From NCBI GenBank assembly GCA_902574035.1, contig CACGMC010000002.1:202865-266864 (forward strand): a stretch of DNA of 64,000 nt, read 5' to 3'. The DNA comes from an uncultured Pelagibacteraceae bacterium. Its GTDB lineage: Bacteria > Pseudomonadota > Alphaproteobacteria > Pelagibacterales > Pelagibacteraceae. The first letter of the stretch is position 1, and each line of letters opens with the position of its first letter. Made by a program: the position numbers and the translations under genes. Of the stretch, positions 27,976 to 39,949 are shown piece by piece. The notes under the pieces are model-generated. The model had not been told where the DNA came from. It saw only the letters and a program-made list of their open reading frames with translations, and did no database searches.

Positions 27976-29880
27976 TTAATTTAAAATCAAGAAAGTTATT
28001 AAAGCAGAAAGACCTATCAACATTACAAAAGCGTAATCATAAATATAGCCGCTTTGAAACTGTATAGCTTTGTTGGAAATAAATTTTATAACTTTTGAAA
28101 TACCGTTTGGGCCAAATCGGTCTATAGTATCTTGATCACCTTTTTTCCAAAAGAAAACTCCAATTTTTTTCAAAGGTTTTATAAAAATAAAATCATAAAC
28201 TTCATCTATATACCATTTTTTAAGTAAGAAATTGTATAATGGTAAATTGGAATTTTTAACACCTTCTAGGATTGTTTTATCTTTTATATACAGGAAATAA
28301 GAAAGAGGTATCGCTAACGTGATTATTATTGGAGTTATTATAATTAGCCATATAGGAATATTTTCTAATTTTATAAAATCTAAAAATAAAATTGACTCGT
28401 TCCAAAAAGTAGAATTATTTCCAATAAATAAATCTTTAAAAAAATATCCCGCCAATAAGGCTCCGATAGCTAAAATTACTAAAGGAATAATCATCACCAA
28501 TGGGGACTCATGAGTTTTTTCTATTGGAATTGATTTGTTATTATATTTTCCTAAAAAAGTTTTAAAAAATAATCTCCAGGAATAAATTGCTGTTAAAAAG
28601 GCAGTAAAAACCCCTACTGAACAGGCATAATATCCTACTGATGTATCTTTTAAATAAGCAAATTCAATTATTGCATCTTTAGAATAAAAACCCGATAAAA
28701 ATGGGAAACCAGTTAAGGCTAGCGTGCCAATGAGCATAAGTATCATTGTATAAGGAATTTTTTTCCAAACTCCTCCCATTTTTGAAATATCCTGTTCCTC
28801 ATGAAATGCGTGAATAACTGAGCCAGCACCCAAAAACAAAAGAGCTTTGAAAAATGCATGAGTAAATAAATGAAACATAGCTATATGATATGCTCCTATG
28901 CCTGCAGCAAAAAACATATAACCTAACTGACTACAAGTAGAGTAAGCAATAATTTTTTTAATATCATTTTGAACTAAAGCCACCGAGGCAGCAAATAAAG
29001 CTGTTATCATTCCTATAATAGCAACAAGATTCATAGCAAACTGCGAGTACTCAAAAATTGGTGAGCATCTAACTACTAAAAATACCCCAGCAGTAACCAT
29101 AGTTGCGGCATGGATCAAGGCCGAAACTGGTGTGGGTCCTTCCATTGCATCTGGTAACCATGTATGTAATAAAAATTGAGCAGATTTTCCCATTGCACCA
29201 ATAAATAAAAATACACAAATTAATGTGATAACATTATATTCTCCACCAAAAATACTTAAATTTGTTTTTGTAAATTCTGGAACTAGAAGAAAAACTTCCT
29301 CAAAGTTTAACGTTCCAAATATAAGGAAAACAATAAATATTCCAATGGCTAAACCAAAATCACCCACTCTATTCACAATAAAAGCTTTTATAGCAGCATT
29401 GTTAGCTGTTTCTCTTTTAAACCAAAAACCTATTAACAAGTAAGAGCATAAACCAACTCCTTCCCACCCAAAAAATAACTGAAGAAAATTATCAGAAACA
29501 ACTAAGCATAACATTGAGAAAGTAAATAAAGATAAATATGACATGAACCTTGGTTTATGTGGATCTTGACTCATATACCCTATTGAATAAATGTGAACCA
29601 AAGCTGATACAGATGTTACTACCATTATCATTACTGAGCTCAATGGATCAATTTTAATTGACCAGTTAACATTTAAATTTCCAGAATTAATCCATTCAAA
29701 AATTAAATAATTTCCATAATTATCATTAATGAGACCATCATAGAAAATGAAACAAGAAATTACGGCTGATATGACAACCATTGAACAGGAAAAAATTTGA
29801 GAAAACAAGTTTCCAAAACTTTTTCCAAAGTAAGTGATGATGGATCCTATCAAAGGTAAAAATATTACTAAATATTCCAT
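27976..29880 (-). CDS. nuoL: NADH-quinone oxidoreductase subunit L
   Basis: 'FFGWEGVGLCSYLLIGFW', 'LHTWLPDAMEGPTPVSALIHAATMVTAGVFLVVR'. Confidence 0.96.
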   Translation of the reverse strand: MEYLVIFLPLIGSIITYFGKSFGNLFSQIFSCSMVVISAVISCFIFYDGLINDNYGNYLIFEWINSGNLNVNWSIKIDPLSSVMIMVVTSVSALVHIYSIGYMSQDPHKPRFMSYLSLFTFSMLCLVVSDNFLQLFFGWEGVGLCSYLLIGFWFKRETANNAAIKAFIVNRVGDFGLAIGIFIVFLIFGTLNFEEVFLLVPEFTKTNLSIFGGEYNVITLICVFLFIGAMGKSAQFLLHTWLPDAMEGPTPVSALIHAATMVTAGVFLVVRCSPIFEYSQFAMNLVAIIGMITALFAASVALVQNDIKKIIAYSTCSQLGYMFFAAGIGAYHIAMFHLFTHAFFKALLFLGAGSVIHAFHEEQDISKMGGVWKKIPYTMILMLIGTLALTGFPFLSGFYSKDAIIEFAYLKDTSVGYYACSVGVFTAFLTAIYSWRLFFKTFLGKYNNKSIPIEKTHESPLVMIIPLVILAIGALLAGYFFKDLFIGNNSTFWNESILFLDFIKLENIPIWLIIITPIIITLAIPLSYFLYIKDKTILEGVKNSNLPLYNFLLKKWYIDEVYDFIFIKPLKKIGVFFWKKGDQDTIDRFGPNGISKVIKFISNKAIQFQSGYIYDYAFVMLIGLSALITFLILN

Positions 29881-30195
29881 TTATCCTTTCATTTCGTGAA
29901 TGTCTTCCACTCTGATAGATCCTTTATTTCTGTAAAATATAACTATAATGGCTAAACCAATAGCAGCTTCAGCTGCCGCTACAGTTAAGATCAACATTGT
30001 AAATATTTGGCCTAATAAGTCCCCTGAGAAAATTGAAAAAGAAATTAAATTAATATTTACAGATAGTAAAATTAATTCGACTGACATTAAAATTACAATT
30101 ACATTTTTCCGATTTAAAAAAATTCCTATTACCCCGAGAAAGAAGATTATAGCTCCTAATGTTAAATAATGCCCCAAACCGATTTCAATCATCAA
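29881..30195 (-). CDS. nuoK: NADH-quinone oxidoreductase subunit K
   Basis: '[31 protein letters not shown]', '[16 protein letters not shown]'. Confidence 0.95.
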   Translation of the reverse strand: MMIEIGLGHYLTLGAIIFFLGVIGIFLNRKNVIVILMSVELILLSVNINLISFSIFSGDLLGQIFTMLILTVAAAEAAIGLAIIVIFYRNKGSIRVEDIHEMKG

Positions 30196-30814
30196 TTTTT
30201 ACTCCCTTATTAAATTCAACATCCTTTAACATTACTGCAGATGCTTTATCCCTGGAAATTTGTTTGAGATAACTTTGTGTTTTCACATTTTCTCTTTTTC
30301 TGTATGTTAATATTATAGCTCCAACCATTGAAAGAAGAAGAATTACACCTGATAACTGGAAGTATAAAATATAATCCGTATACATCACACTTCCAATTGA
30401 ATGAGTGTTCGTTATTGATGTATCAATAACTAGATTGGAACTAGACATTATATTTTCTTTATATTTCCAGCCACCAACAACAACTAAAAGTTCAAGTAGA
30501 ATTAAAACTGAAACTATCAATCCTGAAGGTATATGAGTAGATTTTTGACCAACGAACCAAGATTGTTTTTGTTGTGCAACATTCAACATCATAACAACAA
30601 ACAAAAACAATACTGCAACCGCTCCTACATATACTATTAAAAGTATCATGCCCAAAAACTCTGCTCCGACCATAATAAATAAACAACCAACTGAGATGAA
30701 ATCTAAAATTAAAAAGAAAACAGAGTTTACTGTGCTTCTTGAAGTAATTACCATCAAAGCAGAAAAGATTGCTAAAATAGAGAAGAAGTAGAAAAAAATT
30801 GCATGAGCTAACAT
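30185..30814 (-). CDS. nuoJ: NADH-quinone oxidoreductase subunit J
   Basis: '[52 protein letters not shown]'. Confidence 0.95.
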   Translation of the reverse strand: MLAHAIFFYFFSILAIFSALMVITSRSTVNSVFFLILDFISVGCLFIMVGAEFLGMILLIVYVGAVAVLFLFVVMMLNVAQQKQSWFVGQKSTHIPSGLIVSVLILLELLVVVGGWKYKENIMSSSNLVIDTSITNTHSIGSVMYTDYILYFQLSGVILLLSMVGAIILTYRKRENVKTQSYLKQISRDKASAVMLKDVEFNKGVKIDD

Positions 30815-31300
30815 TTATTTATAAATTTTGTCTGTTTTTAAATTTTTGGCTAGTACAGACTCCCATCTATCTCCGTTGTCTAATAATTTTTCTTTATTGT
30901 AGTAAAGCTCTTCTCTAGTTTCTGTAGCAAATTCAAAGTTTGGGCCTTGTACTATTGCATCAACAGGGCAAGACTCTTGGCATAGGCCGCAATATATACA
31001 CTTCAACATGTCGATATCGTATCTAGTTGTTTTTCTGCTACCATCTTTCCTCTCCTCTGACTCGATAGTAATAGCCTGAGCAGGACACACTGCTTCACAA
31101 AGCTTGCAAGCTATACATCTTTCTTCACCGTTTGGATATCTTCTTAACGCATGCTCTCCTCTATACCGTGGGCTAATTTGACCTTTTTCAAATGGGTAAT
31201 TAATTGTTTTTTTAGGTCTAAATATTTCTCTAATTGCTTTAATTATTGCTAAGAAAAATTCAGTTAAAAATATAGTTTTTAAAAATCTATTTAAATTCAT
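30815..31300 (-). CDS. nuoI: NADH-quinone oxidoreductase subunit I
   Basis: Two 4Fe-4S motifs '[12 protein letters not shown]' and '[12 protein letters not shown]'. Confidence 0.96.
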   Translation of the reverse strand: MNLNRFLKTIFLTEFFLAIIKAIREIFRPKKTINYPFEKGQISPRYRGEHALRRYPNGEERCIACKLCEAVCPAQAITIESEERKDGSRKTTRYDIDMLKCIYCGLCQESCPVDAIVQGPNFEFATETREELYYNKEKLLDNGDRWESVLAKNLKTDKIYK

Positions 31301-32304
31301 TAAAATGAACCTTTCGGTAATTTATCAAAATAAAGTAAAAAACTTGCAGTTAAGACTACGTAAATAAGTGAAAATGGTAAAAAAACTTTCCATCCTAATC
31401 TCATTAATTGATCGTAACGATATCTTGGTACAATTGCCTTAATAATTGCGAATAAAAAAAACAGGAATAAAATTTTAAATATCATCCAAAAAGGTGCTGG
31501 AACAACATTAAATGGGTATATGTCTAGTGGAGGTAGCCATCCTCCTAAAAATAAAATAGATCCCATTGCACACATCAAAAGAATATTAGCGTATTCCCCC
31601 AACCAAAACATTGCATACATCATTCCAGAATATTCTGTTTGATACCCTGCAACTAATTCTGCCTCTGCTTCTGGTAAATCGAAAGGTGGCCTGTTAGTTT
31701 CTGCTAATGCAGATATAAAAAAAACAACAAACATTGGGAAAAGTGGGATAACATACCAAAGATTTTTCTGGGCTAATACAATATCATTCAGATTTAGAGA
31801 ACCAACACATAATAATACATTTATGATTATTATACCTATTGAAACTTCATATGATACCATTTGTGCGGCAGACCTTATAGCACCCAAAAAAGGATACTTA
31901 GAATTAGAGGCCCATCCTCCCATTATGATTCCATAAACTCCTAAAGAGGAGATTGCAAAAAGATAAAGTATTCCAACATTAATATTTGATAATACTAATG
32001 TTTCGCTTAAAGGTATTACAGCCCAAGCTACTAAAGCTAAAGTCATTGTTATTATTGGAGCTAGAATAAAAATTGTCTTATTCGCGCTTGCTGGAATAAT
32101 TATTTCTTTAAAAATATACTTTAAAGCATCTGCTAATGTTTGAAATAAACCAAAAGGTCCCACAACGTTTGGGCCTCTTCTTTTTTGTACTAAACCCCAA
32201 ACTCTTCGATCTAACCAAACAATCATTGCAACAGAGACTAATATAGGAATTACTAAAAATATAATTTTATATATTTCATTTATCAAAGTATTTAAATATT
32301 CCAT
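31300..32304 (-). CDS. nuoH: NADH-quinone oxidoreductase subunit H
   Basis: '[29 protein letters not shown]', '[33 protein letters not shown]'. Confidence 0.96.
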   Translation of the reverse strand: MEYLNTLINEIYKIIFLVIPILVSVAMIVWLDRRVWGLVQKRRGPNVVGPFGLFQTLADALKYIFKEIIIPASANKTIFILAPIITMTLALVAWAVIPLSETLVLSNINVGILYLFAISSLGVYGIIMGGWASNSKYPFLGAIRSAAQMVSYEVSIGIIIINVLLCVGSLNLNDIVLAQKNLWYVIPLFPMFVVFFISALAETNRPPFDLPEAEAELVAGYQTEYSGMMYAMFWLGEYANILLMCAMGSILFLGGWLPPLDIYPFNVVPAPFWMIFKILFLFFLFAIIKAIVPRYRYDQLMRLGWKVFLPFSLIYVVLTASFLLYFDKLPKGSF

Positions 32305-34353
32305 TTAATTATTAGTCCCCGACTTTTTATATTTTAATTTTATATCCCGGCACTCACTCATAACTTTTGAAGCTCTAGATATGCTATTAGAAAAATAGTA
32401 ATCAATTGGATTAATATATATGCTTTCCTTTTCAAAATTATTATAAACTTTTTTTGATGGCTCTTTATACTTAGGTAGTTTGTTTAAAGACTCAAAGTTT
32501 ACTATTTTTTCTAAAACTTCATCTCTTAAAGTATTAAAACTATTAAAGAGATTTTTATTTTTATAAGCATTTGTTAATTTGTTAAGTACCTTCCAACTTT
32601 CTAGAGCTTCGCCAGCAGGGTAAGATGCCTTTCTACACTCTTGAACTCTTCCTTCTAAGTTTTCATAAAACCCATTTTCTTCAGTATAAGCAGCGCTCGG
32701 TAGAATTACATCCGCTATCTCAGCTCCACGATCACCATGGCTCCCTTGATAAATTATAAATTCATTATTTTTTTTAAGTTTAAGGTTATCTGAGTTTAGC
32801 AAATATAATATCTTAAATTTATTATTTTTTATATTGTTGAAAAACTCAAAATTATTTTTATCTTTATCAATTATTTTTAAATCCAAAGCCCCAACCGTCG
32901 AAGCATTTTGAATTAAAATATTTAACGCATTCCATTTTTCACTAATCAATTTTTTTTGATACAGAAAGTTTTTGAGTTCTTCAAAAATAAATCCACCAGA
33001 GTTCAGTTCTAAAGCCGACTCTCCTATTATAATTAAAGGTTTTTTCGCGGTGTCAAAAACTCTGTTAAATTCATGTTTTTCCTCAATAATGTCTTTAATT
33101 GTTTGGGTGTTATCCCCTATAATTTTATATTCATAAGTCTGATCCCCAGGGTCCCCAACTGAAAAAATTGACGTTTTATTGTTTCTAAAAGCTTTTCTTA
33201 TTCTAGCATTTAAAATAGTGGCTTCGTGCCTGGGATTACAACCTACTAGTAATATTAAATCGGATTTTTCTATTCCATTTATTGATGAATTAAACAAATA
33301 ATTCATTTTATCTTCTGAGTTGATATAAAAATTTTTTTCCCTGAACTCTAAGTTGTTACTTCCTAATAATTCAAAAAATTTTTTAAATGCCAGTGTTGTT
33401 TCTAGACTTACAAGATCTCCTATATGACCAGCGATTTGTGAGTTTTCAGTTTCATTGAACTTTTTAATAATCACATTTAACGCTTCATCCCAACTAGATT
33501 TGATTAATTTATTATTTTTTTTTACATACGGGGTATCAAGTCTTTGCTTTAATAATCCATCACATGAATATCTTGTTTTATCTGAAATCCATTCTTCATT
33601 GATATCCTCATTTAATCTTGGGAGAATTCTTTTCACTTCCCATCCATAGGTGTCTACTCTTATATTTGAACCAACAGCATCTAATACGTCAATGCTCTCA
33701 GTTTTTTTTAATTCCCAAGGTCTAGCAGAGAACGCGTAAGGTTTTGAAGTTAAAGCTCCTACCGGACATAAATCTATTACATTGCCTGATAATTCAGACT
33801 CCATAGATTTTTCTAAGTAAGTTGTTATCTCCATGTTTTCACCTCTACCTATGGCTCCTATCTCTGGCACTCCTGCAACTTCAGTTGCAAATCTCACACA
33901 TCTAGTGCAATGAATGCATCTGGTCATTTGAGTTTTTATTAAAGGACCCATATATTTTTCACTTACATATCTTTTGTTTTCTGAAAATCTCGATTTATCT
34001 ACTCCATAATAAAGTGACTGGTCTTGAAGATCGCATTCACCACCTTGATCACATACTGGACAATCTAAAGGATGATTAGCTAAAAGAAATTCCATAACAC
34101 CCTTCCTTGCTTTTTCAACCATTTCAGTGTTAGTTTTAATACTCATACCCTCAGTTGCAGGCATTGCACAAGATGCTATTGGTTTACGTGATTTATCCAT
34201 TTCTACTAAACACATTCTACAGTTTCCAGCAATTGAAAGTTTTTCGTGATAACAAAATCTTGGTATCTCCGCACCAGCTAACTCACATGCTTGAAGAACC
34301 GTCATACCTGACTGGAATTCTATTTCTTTACCGTTGACAATTATTTTAGGCAT
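32305..34353 (-). CDS. nuoG: NADH-quinone oxidoreductase subunit G
   Basis: N-terminal 2Fe-2S/4Fe-4S region '[24 protein letters not shown]', '[12 protein letters not shown]'. Confidence 0.95.
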   Translation of the reverse strand: MPKIIVNGKEIEFQSGMTVLQACELAGAEIPRFCYHEKLSIAGNCRMCLVEMDKSRKPIASCAMPATEGMSIKTNTEMVEKARKGVMEFLLANHPLDCPVCDQGGECDLQDQSLYYGVDKSRFSENKRYVSEKYMGPLIKTQMTRCIHCTRCVRFATEVAGVPEIGAIGRGENMEITTYLEKSMESELSGNVIDLCPVGALTSKPYAFSARPWELKKTESIDVLDAVGSNIRVDTYGWEVKRILPRLNEDINEEWISDKTRYSCDGLLKQRLDTPYVKKNNKLIKSSWDEALNVIIKKFNETENSQIAGHIGDLVSLETTLAFKKFFELLGSNNLEFREKNFYINSEDKMNYLFNSSINGIEKSDLILLVGCNPRHEATILNARIRKAFRNNKTSIFSVGDPGDQTYEYKIIGDNTQTIKDIIEEKHEFNRVFDTAKKPLIIIGESALELNSGGFIFEELKNFLYQKKLISEKWNALNILIQNASTVGALDLKIIDKDKNNFEFFNNIKNNKFKILYLLNSDNLKLKKNNEFIIYQGSHGDRGAEIADVILPSAAYTEENGFYENLEGRVQECRKASYPAGEALESWKVLNKLTNAYKNKNLFNSFNTLRDEVLEKIVNFESLNKLPKYKEPSKKVYNNFEKESIYINPIDYYFSNSISRASKVMSECRDIKLKYKKSGTNN

Positions 34354-35689
34354 TCTTTTTTTCTAATAAGTGTTGATCAATTAAATAAGGGACATCTTTC
34401 TTTTTTTTTATAAGAGGGTCATTGCTACATTTTTTATCAACTTCTTTTCTAAAATGTCTTAATAAACCTTGAACAGGCCAAGCTGAACCTTCTCCAAAAG
34501 CACAAATTGTATGACCTTCAATTTGTTTGGTAACATCTTCTAATAAATCTATGTCACTTAGAGTTGTTTCACCTTTCGTTGCTCTGTTTAAAATTCTCCA
34601 CATCCAACCAGAACCTTCTCTACAAGGAGTACACTGGCCGCAACTCTCGTGTTTGTAGAACCTTGCTATCCTTGCCATGCATGAAACAATATCTTGGTCT
34701 TTGTTAATGACAACTATACCTGCGGTGCCTAAACCGCTTTTGTTTTCTATTAGAGAGTCAAAATCCATTTTAATTGTTTCGCATATTTTTTTTGGTAATA
34801 AAGGCATTGAAGATCCACCTGGTATTACTGCTTGTAAATTATCCCAACCTCCAACTACGCCTCCAGCATAGGTATTTATTAACTCTTTAAGAGGAATACC
34901 CATTTCTTCTTCAACGTTGCATGGCGAATTTACATTTCCAGATATACAAAAAATTTTTGTACCAGTATTTTTTGGTCTACCTAAGGACGCAAACCATTTA
35001 CCACCACGCCTCAAAATTGTCGGTACTACTGCTATTGTCTCGACATTATTAACTATAGTTGGACATCCGTATAAACCAACAAGTGCTGGAAATGGAGGTT
35101 TTAACCGTGGTTGACCTTTATTTCCCTCAATACTCTCTAAAAGCGCAGTTTCTTCTCCACAAATATAAGCTCCAGCACCATAATGAATATGAATATCAAA
35201 ATCCCAGCCTGATCCACAAGCATTCTTTCCTAAAAAACTTCTTTTGTAAGCTTGATCTATAGCATCTTGAAGTCTTTGGCCCTCAAAAGAATATTCGCCT
35301 CTAATATAAATATAGCAAACATGTGCTCCAGTTGCATAACCTGCGATCAAACATCCCTCTATTAATTTTTGAGGCTCAAATCTTAATATATCACGATCCT
35401 TGCATGTTCCAGGTTCGGACTCATCGGCATTAATAACTAAATAATGTGGCCTCGAACCAATTTTTTTAGGAGCAAAAGACCATTTCATACCAGTTGAAAA
35501 ACCAGCACCTCCTCTACCTCTTAGTTCTGAAGTCTTCACCTCATTTATAATCCAATCTTTTCCTTTTGAAATAATTTCTTTTGTATCTTTCCAATCATCA
35601 CGTTCTATAGCTTTATCTATTTCCCATCCAAGGTTATTATATAAATTTTTAAATATCTTATTTTCCTTTTTAAGCATGTTCTGTGCCAT
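34346..35689 (-). CDS. nuoF: NADH-quinone oxidoreductase subunit F (start may be the internal Met at 35677)
   Basis: '[19 protein letters not shown]', '[16 protein letters not shown]', '[12 protein letters not shown]'. Confidence 0.96.
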   Translation of the reverse strand: MAQNMLKKENKIFKNLYNNLGWEIDKAIERDDWKDTKEIISKGKDWIINEVKTSELRGRGGAGFSTGMKWSFAPKKIGSRPHYLVINADESEPGTCKDRDILRFEPQKLIEGCLIAGYATGAHVCYIYIRGEYSFEGQRLQDAIDQAYKRSFLGKNACGSGWDFDIHIHYGAGAYICGEETALLESIEGNKGQPRLKPPFPALVGLYGCPTIVNNVETIAVVPTILRRGGKWFASLGRPKNTGTKIFCISGNVNSPCNVEEEMGIPLKELINTYAGGVVGGWDNLQAVIPGGSSMPLLPKKICETIKMDFDSLIENKSGLGTAGIVVINKDQDIVSCMARIARFYKHESCGQCTPCREGSGWMWRILNRATKGETTLSDIDLLEDVTKQIEGHTICAFGEGSAWPVQGLLRHFRKEVDKKCSNDPLIKKKKDVPYLIDQHLLEKKNA

Positions 35690-36275
35690 TAATTGTTTTT
35701 ACATTTTCAGGAGAAGTGTTTTTTCTTCCTCTATAAGAGCCGGGTTTTAATAATTTATCTTTAAATATTGAATCTATTATTTTAGCAGTGCTTTTTTCAT
35801 CTAAATCTTCATAATAATCATTGTTAATTTGCATCATTGGAGCATTAACGCAAGCACCCAAACATTCCACTTCTGTCCAAGAGCACTCACCATTTTTAGA
35901 AATTTGATTTTCTTTATCAGATATTTTTTCTTTGCAAACTTTTACTATTTTATCAGCACCTCTAATCATACATGGTGTCGTTGTACAAACTTGAATAAAG
36001 TATTTGCCTACTGGAGATAAATTAAACATACTATAAAAAGTAGCAACTTCATATACGCTGATGTAGGGCATTGATAAATATTTTGAAATATATTTAATTG
36101 CAGCAAGGGGTATCCAATTATTGTTTTGTTTCTGAGCCAAGTATAAGAGAGGCATTACTGCACTTTTTTTATTTTTTTCTGGATATTTTTTTAAAATTTC
36201 TTGAGCAATATTCTTAGTTTTTTCATTAAACTCAAATGTCTTAGGTTGTTCAGGATTTACTTTTTTAATACTCAT
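35670..36275 (-). CDS. nuoE: NADH-quinone oxidoreductase subunit E
   Basis: '[34 protein letters not shown]', '[15 protein letters not shown]'. Confidence 0.95.
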   Translation of the reverse strand: MSIKKVNPEQPKTFEFNEKTKNIAQEILKKYPEKNKKSAVMPLLYLAQKQNNNWIPLAAIKYISKYLSMPYISVYEVATFYSMFNLSPVGKYFIQVCTTTPCMIRGADKIVKVCKEKISDKENQISKNGECSWTEVECLGACVNAPMMQINNDYYEDLDEKSTAKIIDSIFKDKLLKPGSYRGRKNTSPENVKTINGTEHA

Positions 36276-37444
36276 CTATCAACCTCTCCAAAAACTATAT
36301 CAAGTGACCCTAAAACAGCTGGGACATCCGCTAACATATGCCCTTTGATTAAATAATCCATTGCTTGTAGATGAGAAAATCCTGGAGCTCGTATTTTACA
36401 TCTGTAAGGTCTATTGCTTCCATCTGATATTAAATATACTCCAAATTCTCCTTTAGGGGCTTCTACTGCTGAGTAAACATTTCCAGCAGGAACTCTAAAT
36501 CCCTCTGTAAATAATTTAAAGTGATGAATGAGGGCTTCCATAGACTGTTTTAAATCATCTCTATTAGGTGGGGAAATTTTTCCATCAACAGTTTTAATCG
36601 GTCCTTTAGGTAAACTTTCTATGCACTGTTTAATAATTTTTATACTCTCTCTCATTTCTTCTATTCTACAAAGATATCTGTCATAACAGTCCCCATTTTT
36701 ACCTACAGGGATTTTAAATTTTAAATACTGGTAACATTCATAAGGTTGAGATTTTCTTAAGTCCCACGGTACTCCGGAGCCTCTTAACATTACCCCAGTG
36801 AAACTGTGATCCAGTGCATCTTTTTTTGATACCAATCCAATATCAACATTTCTTTGTTTAAAAATTCTGTTTTCTGTTAACAGGTCCTCTAAATCGTCAA
36901 TAATTTTTGGAAAAGTTTCACAAAACTTTCCTATATCTTCAACAAGCTTAGTTGGTAAGTCTTTATGTACACCGCCAGTTCTAAAATAATTTGCATGAAG
37001 TCTTGAACCTGAAGCCCTCTCATAGAAAGTCATAAGAGTTTCTCTCTCTTCAAATCCCCACAAAGAGGGTGTTAAAGCTCCTACATCCAAAGCTTGTGTA
37101 GTTACATTTAATATATGACTTAAAATCCTTCCAATTTCACAAAAAATTACTCTAATGTATTTAGCTCTTATAGGTACTTCTATTTTTAATAATTTTTCTG
37201 TTGCAAGAGCGAAAGCATGCTCTTGATTCATTGGGGCTACATAATCCAACCTATCAAAGTATGGTAAAGCTTGAGTATAGGTTTTATTTTCTATTAACTT
37301 TTCAGTTCCTCGGTGTAATAAACCAATATGTGGATCGGCTTTTTCAACTATTTCACCTTCTAGTTCTAGAATTAGTCTCAACACTCCATGTGCTGCAGGA
37401 TGTTGAGGGCCAAAATTTAATGTCATTGATTTAGTTTTCTTCAT
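36272..37444 (-). CDS. nuoD: NADH-quinone oxidoreductase subunit D
   Basis: '[23 protein letters not shown]', '[16 protein letters not shown]', C-terminal '[13 protein letters not shown]'. Confidence 0.97.
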   Translation of the reverse strand: MKKTKSMTLNFGPQHPAAHGVLRLILELEGEIVEKADPHIGLLHRGTEKLIENKTYTQALPYFDRLDYVAPMNQEHAFALATEKLLKIEVPIRAKYIRVIFCEIGRILSHILNVTTQALDVGALTPSLWGFEERETLMTFYERASGSRLHANYFRTGGVHKDLPTKLVEDIGKFCETFPKIIDDLEDLLTENRIFKQRNVDIGLVSKKDALDHSFTGVMLRGSGVPWDLRKSQPYECYQYLKFKIPVGKNGDCYDRYLCRIEEMRESIKIIKQCIESLPKGPIKTVDGKISPPNRDDLKQSMEALIHHFKLFTEGFRVPAGNVYSAVEAPKGEFGVYLISDGSNRPYRCKIRAPGFSHLQAMDYLIKGHMLADVPAVLGSLDIVFGEVDR

Positions 37445-38046
37445 TTTTTATTGCTTTCTTTTATTTCTTTTAAATACTTTGTTCCTTCCCAAGGACTACT
37501 AAAATCAAAATTCCTGTAATTTTGTTCTAATTTAACTGGCTCGTATATTACCTTTTTTTCTTTTTCGCTGTATCTCACCTCATTAAATCCTGTGAGCGGG
37601 AAATCTTTTCTTAAAGGGTGTCCTTTAAAATTGTAATCAGTAAGAATTCTTCTTAGGTCAGGATGATTGATAAATCTAATACCATACATATCAAAAATTT
37701 CCCTCTCCATCCAGTTGGCTGAAGGAAATATCTTTACGATAGATTGTGTTTTTTCATTTGTTTCTAATCTAATAGATATCTTAGCTCTTAGATTGTTCTC
37801 TATTGAAAGCAATAAGTAAACTAATTCAAATCTTTTTTCTTCATTAGGGTAATCAATTGCTGCTATATCAATCAATTGCTTAAATTTTAATCTCTCATCA
37901 AGTTTTAGAAATTTAATGACGTCAATTATTTCGCTTGTTGAGGTTTTAAATAATAACTCCTCAAAAACTATTTCAGAACCAGATATTTTACTTGAGAGTT
38001 CTGAATTGACCAATTTTTCTACTTTGTCCAGTTTTTCTTTAATCAT
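37441..38046 (-). CDS. nuoC: NADH-quinone oxidoreductase subunit C
   Basis: '[45 protein letters not shown]'. Confidence 0.96.
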   Translation of the reverse strand: MIKEKLDKVEKLVNSELSSKISGSEIVFEELLFKTSTSEIIDVIKFLKLDERLKFKQLIDIAAIDYPNEEKRFELVYLLLSIENNLRAKISIRLETNEKTQSIVKIFPSANWMEREIFDMYGIRFINHPDLRRILTDYNFKGHPLRKDFPLTGFNEVRYSEKEKKVIYEPVKLEQNYRNFDFSSPWEGTKYLKEIKESNKK

Positions 38047-38048
38047 TT

Positions 38049-38579
38049 TTACCTCGTAATATCACCCTCTCTTCTAATTTTTTTTTGAAGTTGTAGAATT
38101 CCATACAACAGAGCTTCAGCAGAGGGTGGGCAACCTGGAACATAAATATCAACTGGTACAATTTTATCACAGCCTCTGACTACAGAATATGAATAATGAT
38201 AATATCCTCCCCCATTAGCGCAACTACCCATTGATATTACATATCTTGGTTCTGGCATCTGATCATAAACTTTTCTTAAAGCTGGAGCCATCTTGTTGGT
38301 AAGTGTTCCAGCGACTATCATTACATCTGATTGTCTCGGTGAAGCTCTAGGCGCTGCACCAAACCTTTCAAGATCGTATCTAGGCATAGACGTATGCATC
38401 ATTTCCACAGCACAACAAGCAAGACCAAAAGTCATCCAGTGTAAAGATCCTGTTCTTGCCCAATTAATAAGATTATTTGTTGAAGTAGTAATAAATCCTT
38501 TTTCTGCGAAGTCTTTAGCTATTTGCTTAAACTCATCAGGTACTTTTTTAAGTTTTTCATCTGAGTCTATTATTCTCAT
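38049..38579 (-). CDS. nuoB: NADH-quinone oxidoreductase subunit B (start taken as [10 protein letters not shown])
   Basis: '[52 protein letters not shown]'; internal start gives a 4-nt overlap with nuoA instead of 31 nt. Confidence 0.94.
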   Translation of the reverse strand: MRIIDSDEKLKKVPDEFKQIAKDFAEKGFITTSTNNLINWARTGSLHWMTFGLACCAVEMMHTSMPRYDLERFGAAPRASPRQSDVMIVAGTLTNKMAPALRKVYDQMPEPRYVISMGSCANGGGYYHYSYSVVRGCDKIVPVDIYVPGCPPSAEALLYGILQLQKKIRREGDITR

Positions 38580-38953
38580 TCCCACTCCAATGCTCCCTTT
38601 TTCCATTCATAGATAAATCCAATAGTTAGCACAGCTAAGAATACCATCATGGACCAAAACCCAAATATTCCAATTTTTCCTAAAGAGATAGCCCATGGAA
38701 ATAAGAAAGCTATTTCTAAATCAAATATAATGAAAAGTATCGCTACTAAATAAAATCTTACATCAAATTCCATTCTAGAATCATCAAACGCATCAAATCC
38801 ACATTCATAAGCTGAGAGTTTTTCGGGATCTGGATTGTTGGGTGATGATATAAAATTGATTAGTATAAAGCCTGCACTTAAAAGTAAGGCTATAAATAAA
38901 AATATTATTATTGATAAATAGTCTGTTAAAAAATTATAAATCATACAAATCAA
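38576..38953 (-). CDS. nuoA: NADH-quinone oxidoreductase subunit A
   Basis: '[49 protein letters not shown]'. Confidence 0.96.
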   Translation of the reverse strand: MICMIYNFLTDYLSIIIFLFIALLLSAGFILINFISSPNNPDPEKLSAYECGFDAFDDSRMEFDVRFYLVAILFIIFDLEIAFLFPWAISLGKIGIFGFWSMMVFLAVLTIGFIYEWKKGALEWE

Positions 38954-39021
38954 TATCTACCTCAATACACATAGCTTGAGGATTTTTATATTAATCTTAA
39001 TAAGGATTTATATGATATCTC

Positions 39022-39050
39022 ATAATGAGTCTAGGACAGTTATGTAGCAA
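39022..39050 (-). promoter_or_regulatory. Candidate sigma70-type promoter for the nuo operon
   Basis: Minus strand TTGCTA (39050-39045) -17 bp- CATTAT (39027-39022), upstream of nuoA. Confidence 0.35.
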
Positions 39051-39055
39051 TTAGT

Positions 39056-39070
39056 TGATAATGATTCTCA
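39056..39070. promoter_or_regulatory. Fur-like 7-1-7 palindrome TGATAAT-G-ATTCTCA
   Basis: One mismatch over 14 informative positions to the 7-1-7 Fur box TGATAATNATTATCA; lies in the nuoA/methyltransferase divergent region. Confidence 0.45.
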
Positions 39071-39145
39071 AATCACTTAATAAGGTTCTATAAATGAGCA
39101 TGAAATTTCAGTTTTTCTCAATCAATTTCTAACTTAAAAATAGGA

Positions 39146-39949
39146 ATGTTTTTTTTAAAAGAATATAAGGCAAAAAAAGTAAAAGCACCGGACAATTTCT
39201 CTAATAGAGAGAGAATCATGGCCAGTAAAAATAAAAATTTAATATTTTTATTAAATAAAAGATTTTCATGGATGAGGAAATACATCAAAGGTAAAAAAAC
39301 TATAATCGAATTAGGATCTGGTAATGGATGTATAAAAAAAATAATAGATGGGAAAAAAATTATTTTAACAGATATCACTAAATATCCCTGGATAGATAAA
39401 AAAGTTGATATGATGAAAATAAATTTAGGGAAAAAGTATTTAAAAAAAGTTGATGTTTTTATAATAAATCATTCGCTTCACCATTGTGCAAATCCAGCTC
39501 TGACTCTAGAAAAGATGTCGATATATCTGAAAAAAAATGGTTATGTCTTAATTAATGAACCTGAAACATCCTTTTTTTTAAAATTAATTCAGGTATTACT
39601 GGATGATGAAAGTTGGTCTTTAAAAGCAAAAGTTTTTAGTCGTAAAAATATTTTTAATCCAAAGAGCCCTTGGGTGTCCAATACTGCCGTAGCCCAACTT
39701 TTATTTAAGGATAATAAAAAATTTCAAAAATATTTTCCACAATACAAGATTGAAAAAAATAAGTTGTCAGAATTTACCATTTTTTTGAATTCAGGTGGGG
39801 TAAACTCAAGTTTTTTACATGTTAAACTTAACTGTTTCTTTTTAAAAATACTAAATATTTTTGATAGTATTTTAATCTTTTTTTTGCCCAGTATTTTTGC
39901 TCTAAATAGGACTATAGTTTTAAAAAAGATAAATGAAAATAAAAAATAA
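39146..39949 (+). CDS. class I SAM-dependent methyltransferase
   Basis: 'TIIELGSGNGCIKKI…ILTDIT…DVFIINHSLHHCANPALTLEKMSIYLKKNGYVLINEPE'. Confidence 0.75.
   Translation: MFFLKEYKAKKVKAPDNFSNRERIMASKNKNLIFLLNKRFSWMRKYIKGKKTIIELGSGNGCIKKIIDGKKIILTDITKYPWIDKKVDMMKINLGKKYLKKVDVFIINHSLHHCANPALTLEKMSIYLKKNGYVLINEPETSFFLKLIQVLLDDESWSLKAKVFSRKNIFNPKSPWVSNTAVAQLLFKDNKKFQKYFPQYKIEKNKLSEFTIFLNSGGVNSSFLHVKLNCFFLKILNIFDSILIFFLPSIFALNRTIVLKKINENKK

Noticed and set aside
39118-39378. Minus-strand 86-aa ORF opposite the methyltransferase start
   Set aside because: Antisense to a better supported methyltransferase frame; hydrophobic low-complexity translation only.
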